Assembly: GCF_026914185.1 (NCBI RefSeq)
Contig: NC_070563.1
Coordinates: 3,431,001-3,495,000, forward strand
Direction: 5' to 3'
DNA: 64,000 bases
Source of the DNA: Puccinia triticina
Taxonomy: Eukaryota; Basidiomycota; Pucciniomycetes; Pucciniales; Pucciniaceae
The notes under the pieces are model-generated. The model had not been told where the DNA came from, did not search any database, and saw only the letters and a list, made by a program, of their open reading frames with translations. Made by a program: the position numbers and the translations under genes. Every line of letters begins with the position of its first letter. Position 1 is the stretch's first letter. Below are positions 34,213-43,227 of the stretch, in pieces.

Positions 34213-35504
34213 TTATTCAAAGTGGGCCAGTGTGATGGGACGCAAGATACGTCTCAGATCATACAAAGCTTCGTCAGTGTGGGGTGCTATTTCAGGGGGT
34301 GGTTCAGGAATGTCATCTTCATAGAGCTCGTTCCATTGATCTTTGAGGTCTGCCAGCAGATTATGTAGAATGATGCATGTAACAATCCATTTGATGGCTT
34401 CCTTCATCTCTTCCTGCCTGCGTAATTGACTTCAAATCTCACGTAGGCTAGCAAATCAACCTTTGAGAATCCCGATGGCATGTTCAATTCTGACTCGAGA
34501 TTGGGCAAGGCGGTAGTTGAAATTGATGTTTCGCTGGTCAGATAATTCTCTGGGTCCTTTGTATGCAGGGACAACATATCGATCATTGGTGTAGGCTGAG
34601 TCTGCAAGTAGGAATTGGTTTTGATCAAAATATCGTTCTGGTTCCTGGGCAACCTTCATGTGTGAAAAAACATAAGCATCATGACAGGAGCCAGGGAATC
34701 CCGCCAGGTACGATATGAACTTCTTGTTGACATCACATATGAGAGTAACTGAGATTGAGTATCTGAGGGGCAGGCCAAATATAAAAAAATCAGTCAACAT
34801 GTTAGAAGATTCCTTTATAGAAGATAGTATCAAAAATATGACCTCTTCTTTCGATCAAAGTAGTGATTCCCATCTACTGGGGGCTTCTGACTCAAGGGAA
34901 TTAACGTTCCATCAACAAATCCAACACAGCCAGGAAATCCTTCCTCTTGCATGACCTGTGATGATTCGATTTGTTTGGATTCGGTTGGCCATGATATTAG
35001 AGAAGTTTGTAATTTGTAAATAGCATTGATGACTCTTCTAGTATACAGGTCAATTGTTCCAAAGCCAACTTGGAAAAGATTTTTCAGCCTTAAGACAGCT
35101 GACCCGTTGCCATTTGATCCAAGACGGCACAGAGCAACGGCAATTTGAATAGGTGGTTCACGTTGGGGGTTCTGAGAGTTGTTGTAGAAGAGGGGGTTTT
35201 GTTCGATAAGCTGGAGGAGGTTGAGGAAACATGGAAATGTCATACGAAACAGTTGTAAAAAGCTTGAGGCTGATAGGTCTTGAAGTTCAAACATGTCATA
35301 GCAAGGATTTAAGCAAGTGGTGGAATTGTGGTCTTCTAGGTATCGTCTCTGAAGCTGATGCATCAAAAAAGCGTAAAAATCTTCAAGGTCTGAGTCATAA
35401 TCAGAATCAGAATCAAGCATCAAGGCAAGGGCAGCGACATTGGCCCCTTCAACTATCTTTTTTCTTCGAGATACTTTTGGCATGATTGCTTTTGAGCTCT
35501 TCAT
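34213..35504 (-). pseudogene. PIF/Harbinger DDE transposase with two internal TGA codons
   Basis: Exon 35504-34843 and exon 34762-34213 join in frame over an 80-bp intron (donor GTCAT, acceptor CCTCAG) to 403 codons. The catalytic triad is visible: Asp in GFVDGTLIPL, Asp in LLADSAYTND and Glu in RVRIEHAIGILKG, all of the DDE_Tnp_4 type, followed by EAIKWIVTCIILHNLLAD typical of the C-terminus. Two TGA codons at 34458-34456 and 34434-34432 interrupt LKG-stop-FASLREI-stop-SQLRRQ, where relatives have Arg, so both look like CGA to TGA. The N-terminus has an acidic region (SDSDYDSDLEDF). The protein cuts and rejoins element ends in the nucleus; this copy cannot. Confidence 0.88.
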
Positions 35505-35765
35505 GATGGTTCCAGGAAGTGAATTTGATCCAGGTATCAGTTCGTTAGAAGGCTCCAGGAAGTAAAATTGATTGGGGGTTCAGTTAGGTAGAAGGCTCCA
35601 GGAAGTGATTTGTATTGGGTGTCAGTTCGGTCAAAGGTTCCAGGAAGTTAATTTGATTGGGGTGTCAGTTGGGCCAAAGGTTCCAGGAAGTGTATTTGAT
35701 CGGGGTGTCAGTTGGCTTGAACGTTTGAGGAAGTGAATTTGATTTGGGCATCAGTTGGATTGAAT
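35500..35765. repeat. Short tandem repeat, about 55-bp units
   Basis: Four or five diverged units share ggttccaggaagtgaatttg, att(t)gg and gtcagttgg. The array lies just upstream of the transposase start, where it may overlap its promoter. Confidence 0.75.
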
Positions 35766-37037
35766 GCTTGGCGAACTGAATTGGGGCTCAGGTTGCTCAA
35801 GTGGGGTGAGTTGAAAAACTATGATAATTTGAATCGACTGATTTGAGTGAAAAAAGTGTGATTTAGCTATTTCAAAATCCACCTCGGTTGGGTTGGTGGG
35901 TTTCAAAAACCCGTCAATTAGGAATTGTGGATTTGGCAATTTCTAATTGACTGGTTTATAATGGTGGATTTCTCATATTTGATACCCCCTATTAGGCCCT
36001 CCTTGAAATTCATTTCAACCCACCCTTTTTTGCGTGTTGCTGCGGCACAGGCTGGAGGGTGATTCCAAGGTGCTCTCCGGAGTGTTTGGGGAGTAAATTC
36101 AACAGTTTTTTGAGAAAGAAAATAGGCCAAAACCATGATCTTGAGCTCCATGATTGTGTGGATTCAATAAACTTGGATCAGACTTTAGGTGCTACATTTG
36201 GGGGTTTTGTGGTCAGCAAAAGTACATTATGAAACTTTGTGTGCTTTTAAACATTTTGGTACTAATATTTTGGAAAAATTACCAGGCTGGGATGAGATAT
36301 AGTTGCAGAAACACCAAGAAACGACCAAAGTAGTGCTATTTGGCAACTGATCAGATTATAGCTGCTGCATAAGGGATGTGACCCCAACTATAATATTTCT
36401 GGGTTTTATATGCAGAAAAATTTCCCAATGAAATTTTCTGAGGAAATATTCCTCATCAATCTGTGGTTGATAACAAAAGTAGATAAAAAAAAGAACCTGA
36501 CAAAAATATGCTAAACCATGGTAAACTAATTTCAAAAAGGCCTTCTATGCATGTAGTACTCCAAGTATGATATGCAATATCTTCAGGAAGTTCAACCAAC
36601 CAAGTTAAGAATGAGTGCAGGATGGTATCATGAGAGAGGTCTGGGGTCAATGTTTTTCCTTTTTTGAAAAAAAGTAGATTTGGAGACTTCTGATAACATC
36701 AATTGTTGATGTAAAAAAAAGAAGAAAAAAAAATTGAGACCCCTCAGCTACCCTGGATTAATCCTAAAACTTGCATTTTCAGGAAGAATTGAATGGTGTA
36801 TGTAGAAATTCATGAATTTTATCAGACAAAAAAAAAAAAAGATTCCTGTGGCTTGAAGCTAACACAGGGTGAAGGAGAGAGATTATAGAAGAGTATTAAG
36901 GAGACATGGAACACAGACAAAGGTATCAACAGGAATAATATAAAAAAAAAAAAAAAAATTGATCAATATAAATTGATCAATATACGCTATATTGATTAAT
37001 ATACAACATTGCAAATTCATCCATCTTGGTAGTGTTA

Positions 37038-37332
37038 TATAGAAACAAAAAAATTTAGTTTCACGGGGCATTCCCGTAAAGTAAATATGAGCGTTGTGAG
37101 GGGGTTCTATGAAAATTCAAGGTTGCTCAACAGCCGCCGGTTGAACCAAAGAAAACTCCAATCAACCAAGTCGCCCCGCCAATCCCTCATTGTAACCATC
37201 AAAAACCCCACAATGATGAGCGATAGTTTGTTGATTCTTGGCTTGAAATTTTTGAAGCTCGGTATGAAAAACCAATTTGATATTGTTGGCCTTGGTTTGT
37301 AAGGCTGCAATTGCTGTCTTGTCCTGGTGAGC
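37038..37332 (-). pseudogene. Ty3 gag, middle segment
   Basis: Minus-strand coding sequence between the 11.26-kb insertion and the hAT MITE. It contains AQAHQDKTAIAALQTKANNI, then LVFHTELQKF, and near the insertion PRETKFFCFYI, which continues in frame into the 25774 segment when the insertion and one TTA are removed. At least one frameshift lies in the middle (near 37160). Confidence 0.75.
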
Positions 37333-37340
37333 CTGTGCGC

Positions 37341-37816
37341 AACACTGGGTCGCTACGCTAACCATAGCGGTTAGCGTAGCGTAGCGCAGTGCAAATGCGC
37401 TATTTTTTAGCGTAGCGTTAGCGCAATTGCACGCATATGCGCTAACGCTACGCGCACGCGGTGCGCAGCTATTTTAGCTGATAGCGTAGCGTTAGCGCAG
37501 ATGCGCGCAATTGTGCTAATGCTACTGATGCAGGGCGCAAAAGAGCGCGCGCTACGCTGCGCTACAGCGCCTTTAGCGGGAAAAAAGGGCTTTTTTTCAG
37601 CTAAAAGCGCTGTAGCGCAGCGCAGCGTAACGTAGCGACTGTAGCGGCGCGCTAACGCTAACAAAGAATTGGCGCGCTGTTAGCGCCGCTGAAAATTAGC
37701 GCAGCGTAGCGGCGCTAACAGCGCGCTAACGCTATGCAAAATAGATGGGCGCTTTTTGCCGCTACGCTAACGCGTAGCGCTGAAATAGCGTAGCGTAGCG
37801 TAGCGACCCAGTGTTG
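37341..37816. mobile_element. hAT MITE, 476 bp, rich in TAGCG motifs
   Basis: Ends AACACTGGGTCGCTACGCTA and TAGCGTAGCGACCCAGTGTT are nearly the ends of the full-length hAT at 46673-50337. Flanks CTGTGCGC and CTGTGCAT match at six of eight bases, as an aged 8-bp duplication. The interior is made almost wholly of gctacgcta/tagcgtagc motifs in both orientations. Removing it restores the Ty3 gag frame (Asn-Ala-Gln | Ala-His-Gln). Open frames inside it are compositional artefacts. Confidence 0.85.
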
Positions 37817-37824
37817 CTGTGCAT

Positions 37825-37981
37825 TCAAAACCGCGATGGATGCCAATTGAAACTGAATCAAATCGGATTGGACTGAATTATCGACTTGTAAATTCAATAA
37901 TAAGGTCGATAGATCATCATCTTGTTGACCGTGCTGGCCACCTTGCATTCCACTAGGGCCCGCCATCGGAGGAACCACCGG
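37825..37981 (-). pseudogene. Ty3 gag, N-terminal segment
   Basis: Minus-strand frame reading PPMAGPSGMQGGQHGQQ, then LSTLLLNLQVDNSVQSDLIQ and FQLASIAVLNAQ up to the MITE. It continues upstream, across the 16.5-kb LTR element, into the Pro/Asn-rich N-terminus at 54706-54518. Confidence 0.75.
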
Positions 37982-38822
37982 TGTGGTAGACGCTTTAGTT
38001 CTGGATGGAAAAATTCAAAAATTTGTAGTTTACATATGTAGTGTTACATTACACCATCTTTTGATACACACACTCCCTTCAGCTTACATACACAGTTTTA
38101 CAAAACTGCATGTATATAGCTTACATACTACCCTTTTACATATATATGTGGCTGCGTAGCAACCAGCCAGCCTCATATGCAGCTGTGTAGCAACAACAAG
38201 CCACTTATTACAGTAACCCAGCAACCACAAGCCACATTAATAAAGCGGCATAGTAGCCATGGGGCTGTGCAAGTCAATCAAGCAGACTACACAGCAATAC
38301 AGAAAGCTGTGCAGGTCACTTGAGAAGACTCCATAGCAACCAGAGGGCTGTGTAAGCCACACTTGTAACTAGATCACCAGCTAAATTTGCTCATGTATAC
38401 ACTGCCACACTGTACATAGCTGTATTTGCACAGCATTTGTAAAGGCACACCAGCCAAAACCCCTCATGTACATAGACCACCAGCATAAATGCCTCACATT
38501 TTCCTATATAAGGAGAGGCTCTCTCCTCCTTTTTCCCCCATCCATCCAATCAAGGAGATCATCCCCCCCACGAGATTCAAATAAATTATCACCCTCACAC
38601 TCCCCGCCACATAATAAAATACTAGCTTTATATTTTGAAACACACAGTCCATTGTGAGCCACTTGTGAGAAAAGTATTCAACTACACTAGACCACTGTCT
38701 TCTTGCTTCCAGCCTAGCTGGGGGTGTTGTCAGTCTTTGTCTTTCAGAGAAGCAGGGGTTTCCCCACACATACTTCTCTAAATTCAGCCATAAGAGGTGC
38801 AAACCGCTTTTGGAGTCTCACA
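37982..38822 (+). repeat. 5' LTR, 841 bp
   Basis: Begins TGTGGTAGACGC and ends GGAGTCTCACA. It carries a TATA-like tcctatataaggagaggctc at about 38499 and an aataaa at 38580. About ten positions differ from the 3' LTR. Confidence 0.95.
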
Positions 38823-38845
38823 ACTGGTGTCCCAACAGTGGCCGA
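38823..38845 (+). promoter_or_regulatory. Putative primer-binding site
   Basis: The sequence directly after the 5' LTR is actggtgtcccaacagtggc. Its position and the TGG near its start fit a tRNA 3'-end primer site; the priming tRNA is not identified. Confidence 0.5.
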
Positions 38846-39232
38846 AGTTAGTTGAATATTTTCTTCAAGCATAAATTGGTATCATCAGTTGTTATATTAT
38901 TGTTACTTTGAAAACCAGACTTTCATTACAGAAAACCTTGTATTTTTGAAAGATCATTGAATTACAAAAAAAAAAGAGCAACTCTAAAAACATATAAGAT
39001 TAGATATATTTGGATATACTAAAAGCTTTTTGTAGTACTCTCTAGACAAACCATTTGTTTCAGGCTAGCTATTCCTTTGCATTGAGTACTGGGGAATAAG
39101 CTAGATTTTATATTATTTAAGGATAAATCAGATCTGCCCTGGTTAAAGAGACCCAGAGACTATCAGTTTATTATATTTTTTTATCATTAGGATCTTTGAT
39201 ATTGTCTAGCAGTCTACATCAACTTCTATTAT

Positions 39233-40648
39233 CGGACTTACTTTGCGCACTGCGAGAAACTCTTCGCGCACTGTGGGGGTCGTTGTCTCGACGTCCCGCC
39301 CCCAGTGCGCGCTTTCGCCACGGCTCTTCGCGCACTGTGCATTCCCCCGAAAAAACGGCTTGCATTTCTTAAGATATTTTTTGTTAAATCAATAGAATGA
39401 CTTTTTATGATCCCCCTAAAAAATAATCAAGTCATTTAGGGGTCTCCTTGAGCCTAGAGAAAATTGACATGAAAAAATCATATTTTAACGCGGCAGGGGC
39501 CTGTAATATCACTTCCTGGCCCCAGTAGCCCAAAAAATTTCACAGTATCATGGTACATGTGCAAATTCATGACCTGATAATTTTCAGAATTTTCACCAGC
39601 TTTCCTGTAGCCCAAATAGGTATTGCGTTTATTATTTTGCGTATATGTATAACTTTTTTGTTATACACACCAAAGGCACAAAAGTTTGAGAGCCCAGAGA
39701 AATATGCTTCAAATTAATCCCCTGAAACTCCTAGCAATAGTGTGTCATTATAAAATGAGATATAAGGGGTGCGCAGCAGGCTTAGTAGGAAAATTACTGC
39801 TAACTGTATAGCTTTTTTTTTACACACCTAAACAGTCCCGAAATTTCAGAAATGTTTTCATTGTTGATATTCTCCGCGCCATAAATTTCTTGGCAATAGT
39901 GTGTCATGATAACATGAGATATAAGGGGTGCGCGGAGGGCTTAGTAGGAAAATGGCTGCTACATGTATAGATTTTTTTTACACGCTGAAACAGTCTGAAA
40001 TTTTCAGGAATGTTTCAATTTTGCATATTCTCCGCTCCATAAAGCTCTTAGCAATAGTGTGTCATTAAAACATGAGATAAGTTAGCAGTCATTTTCCAAC
40101 TAAGCCCGCCGCACTACATCTCATGTTATCATGACACACTATTTCCAAGAAATTTATTGCGCGGAGAATATCCACAATGAAAACATTTCTGAAATTTTGG
40201 GACTGTTTGAGTGTGTAACAAAGAAGCTATACAGTTAGCAGTAATTTTCCTACTAAGCCTGCCGCGCACCCCTTATATCTCTGGGAAAAATTCTGAAAAA
40301 TATCAGGTCATGAATTTGCACATGTGCCATGATACTGTGAAATTTTTGGGGCTACTGGGGCACAGGAAGCGATATTACAGGTCCCTGCCGCGTTAAACTA
40401 TGATTTTTTCATGTCAATTTTCTCTAGGCTCAAGGAGACCCCTAAATGACTTGATTATTTTTTAGGGGGATCATAAAAAGCCATTCTATTGATTCATCAA
40501 AAAATATCTCAAGAAATGCAAGCCGTTTTTTCGGCGGAAAATGCAGTGCGCGAAGAGCCGTGGCAGAAGCGCGCACTGGGGGCTGGACGTCAAGACGACG
40601 ACCCCCACAGTGTGCGAAGAGTTTTCCGCAGTGCGCGAAGTAAGTCTG
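39233..40648. mobile_element. 1.4-kb foldback element with 8-bp target duplication
   Basis: Ends CGGACTTACTTTGCGCACTG and CAGTGCGCGAAGTAAGTCTG are flanked by TCTATTAT on both sides (39225-39232 and 40649-40656). The inverted arms extend about 390 bp (to about 39620 and from about 40260), and the interior contains further inverted copies of gcaatagtgtgtcatgataa, so nearly the whole element can fold back. No gene. Eight-base duplications fit the hAT superfamily. It lies in the untranslated leader of the 16.5-kb retrotransposon. Confidence 0.88.
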
Positions 40649-40711
40649 TCTATTATAAACCAAAAATACTTTTTTTATATTTTTTACAGGAACCTCTTGT
40701 TTTAAAGAACA

Positions 40712-42177
40712 ATGTCTTATACTATACCAGGCAATTTGGATGGAAGTATGGCAGAACAAGGAAACACTAGTATGACAATAGATCAGCCACATTTTATGCA
40801 GACTAACAAACATAGAAGTACATCAGTACCTGGAAAGGCAAGAGGAACAGCTTTTGCGTCAGGATCCGGAGCACCTTCAACCTTGGCTGCAGACATGGCA
40901 GAAAGATTATTCAAGACAATAACACCCACAAGATATCACATAAAACCCCAGACACAAACTGAACTCAAAACACCGGAAATAAGTCAACCCAACATTACAC
41001 GTGAAAAGAAGACAAAAGTTGTCAAGATTGAGAATGACACCCTCAAATTTGAAGGAGAAAAGTTAAAAACTTTCTTATCACGTTACGAGAGGACAGCAGA
41101 AGCATGTGGTGCCAGCGACTGGGACATGGTGATGCAAATTGACAAGTTTGTGGTTGGCGAGGAACTCAAAGAAGAACTGGAAAACCTGGACGGCTACGTT
41201 GAGCGTGATTGGGAACAGCTGAAGGAAAGTATGAAGGAAGTTTGGGGAGACTTTTACGTCCAAATTAAGTATACCACACATGACCTCCGCACCCTGTCTG
41301 AAGAACTTGCCAAGAAAGGAGGATTAAAAGACTTACACAAATACAGGGAATTTGTTTCAAAGTTCATGATGATTGTGAAATACCTTGTGACAAATGAACA
41401 TATTACCTCACAAAAAGATGTGGTCTATTTGTTTCTGGCAGCCTTCTCCACAGAATCACAAACAAACATCAAGCGAGAATTAATCAAGGGAAACAAGATC
41501 ACATACGGGAAGGACGGTTACTGCAAACCACCGGAGCTTAAGGATCTCATCAACTTCAGTGAAATGGAAATGAAAGCTGGGTCCCAGGACACATTCGGAT
41601 ACGGAGGCGCCTTAACCAAAGCTAATCATGTAATGCAAAAGTCACTAGATGCAAAGAAAGGATCTGAGCAAGGCAAAATCCTCTGTCAGAAGATGATTTC
41701 AGAGAACCCTGCTGGTTCTCTGGAAGAAAAGGTTGAAGATATTGCCAAGGGTATCCTATCTCTAGCCCAGAAACTGGAGAAAATTCCGACAACTGCTGGC
41801 AGAGAATTCAATTGAGATGCGGGACTATCCGGAAAAGCCTTATATGAATCTAGGTCTCCCATTTGCTATTACTGTAGCAAAGAAGGGCACACACTTCCCA
41901 AATGTTTCTTATTAGCAGAGGATGAAAAACAAGGACTGGTATGGCGAATTGGATGTGATTTCCACTTACCAAATGGGGACAAAATTCCATATGACCCAGC
42001 TCGCCCCATCCGAACGGTAGTTGCCGGTGCTTCAGTTGACCCAAAAATGAAGCAATTATCTGCTCAGTTAGCCTCCTTTGGACCAGCCACTTTTCCAAAT
42101 AACATTCCGGTACCCAAAGCTAAAACAATATTAAAGAAGCCCAACCTTCTCGAGACGTTGTGTCCTCTGTTGGGATG
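40712..42177 (+). pseudogene. Gag of the 16.5-kb element with CCHC zinc knuckle
   Basis: ATG at 40712 begins a 367-codon frame. The gag core includes LKTFLSRYERTAEACGASDW and FVVGEELKEELENLDGYVER, then LKESMKEVWGDFYVQIKYTT. A TGA at 41813-41815 interrupts it; the same frame then continues with a CCHC knuckle, CYYCSKEGHTLPKC, near 41855-41900 and ends at TGA 42175-42177. Gag packages the RNA in cytoplasmic particles. The internal TGA replaces a sense codon or is a read-through site; in this decayed copy I favour mutation. Confidence 0.85.
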
Positions 42178-43227
42178 ATTCACTGGAAAGACTGGAAAGC
42201 ACCAACCACCGGAGCCGAAAACTTCATAAGCCAGCTTCCTTTAAGTTCAAATGGGGTACAAAGCCGAGGTGGAGGGTTCTCTGGACGGAAGGAGCCTGAA
42301 ACAATCCCCAAATCTGGTGGACCCTTCGAGATTCTGACAAAGCATATGGAAGATAACCAAATGGATGTGGACCGCATAGAAACTCTGGAAGTGGCCACCA
42401 AGAAGCCTAAACCAAGAGCAGGAGCATCAAAAACCAAAAATGCTGTTGCAAATGAAATTGATAATGCTCAGTTTTCAGTCACATTTTCTCAGCTCAGTAA
42501 TATGGCCCCTAGATTTACAGAGGAAATGACCAAACGGCTATCAGAACGGTTACCACAAAAATCTGGTGCTACAACCTATCTATCTTCAGAACCCAAAACA
42601 GAAGCAGAAAAAAACCTTTTGTTGGCATCCATGAAGCTAAATGAGGATAAACAGGGACTTGATGGTTCCAGTTTTTACAGTTGTGCCCTGGGCTTTATCA
42701 ACACCAAATTAGGAAACCAGAATATAAATTTCTTGGTTGATTCGGGGTCTATGGTCAACATGATCCCAGAAGGTTTGGCATTTCATTTAGGTCTAGAAAT
42801 TACTCACATAGAGATTCCTTTGTCTGGTGTAGGAGGAGAACAGTGCAATATCACTGGAGTTGTGGAATTCTGCCCAATAACCATTGGGAGCTTTTCAGGC
42901 CCAATCCACCTCTTTACAGCAATCAAGGCAACCTTTTCTATTCTTGGAAGACCTTTTTTGTTTGACAATAAATGTCAGCTGGAGTATTATTCACAAGGAG
43001 AGGTACTCACCTTCCAAGGCCACAAGGAAAGAAGAGTGCAAATCACTTTGGCAAAGGCATTTGAAGGATACGGGTGGGAAAAGAGGAAACAGTGTCTTGA
43101 CAAACCCCTGACCGCCAGCTGTCTTTTCAAGTTGGAAAATCCTCAAACTACAGGTGAACTTTTGAGCAAATTTAGTGAGACAGCCTGTGATGCTCTTGGA
43201 AAACTCAAGAATCAGCCTTTTTTATAA
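42160..43227 (+). CDS. Retroviral-type aspartic protease region of the 16.5-kb element
   Basis: A frame shifted by minus one relative to gag. The aspartic protease lies at about residues 185-290: INFLVDSGSMVNMIPEGLAF contains the catalytic Asp-Ser-Gly, and FSILGRPFLFD is the conserved Leu-Gly-Arg element. The N-terminal 180 residues are linker rich in Lys and Pro. The frame ends with TAA directly after a T-run at 43218-43223. The gag-protease overlap (42160-42177) has no classic slippery heptamer that I can see, so that shift may be an indel. Confidence 0.8.
   Translation: MSSVGMIHWKDWKAPTTGAENFISQLPLSSNGVQSRGGGFSGRKEPETIPKSGGPFEILTKHMEDNQMDVDRIETLEVATKKPKPRAGASKTKNAVANEIDNAQFSVTFSQLSNMAPRFTEEMTKRLSERLPQKSGATTYLSSEPKTEAEKNLLLASMKLNEDKQGLDGSSFYSCALGFINTKLGNQNINFLVDSGSMVNMIPEGLAFHLGLEITHIEIPLSGVGGEQCNITGVVEFCPITIGSFSGPIHLFTAIKATFSILGRPFLFDNKCQLEYYSQGEVLTFQGHKERRVQITLAKAFEGYGWEKRKQCLDKPLTASCLFKLENPQTTGELLSKFSETACDALGKLKNQPFL
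43218..43224 (+). promoter_or_regulatory. Candidate -1 ribosomal frameshift site T TTT TTA
   Basis: The protease frame reads CCT TTT TTA TAA. The heptamer T TTT TTA fits X XXY YYZ in the zero frame, the stop follows immediately, and the -1 frame (ATA AAT AAG ...) is exactly the frame of the reverse transcriptase ORF. No pseudoknot was modelled. A lost or gained T in the run would give the same picture. Confidence 0.45.

Larger units (their letters stand above)
28344..35990. mobile_element. PIF/Harbinger element, 7.65 kb, with three genes
   Basis: Terminal repeats AGGGGGTATCAAATATGA and TCATATTTGATACCCCCT are flanked by ATT (28341-28343 and 35991-35993). It sits within the 173-bp array of the outer TIR element. 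Contents are a Myb/SANT-like gene and coiled-coil exons on the plus strand, a Tet-like oxygenase gene on the minus strand, a minisatellite, and a DDE transposase on the minus strand. Transposase plus Myb-like protein is the standard PIF/Harbinger gene pair; the oxygenase is extra cargo. All three genes carry nonsense codons, so the copy is dead. Confidence 0.85.
25778..37034. mobile_element. 11.26-kb TIR element with TTA target duplication inside Ty3 gag
   Basis: Ends are CACTACCAAGATGG and CCATCTTGGTAGTG, flanked by TTA at 25775-25777 and 37035-37037. The inverted repeats extend about 850 bp (25778-26613 against about 36180-37034) with only scattered differences. Removing the element and one TTA restores the gag reading frame across the site. 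A 3-bp TTA target is typical of PIF/Harbinger elements. Its own interior is about 173-bp tandem repeats; the coding part belongs to a second element, 28344-35990, nested in it. Without that insert it would be about 3.6 kb with no gene. Confidence 0.9.

Noticed and set aside
37407..37664. Ala/Arg-rich 85-codon frame
   Set aside because: Translation of tagcg repeats inside the hAT MITE.
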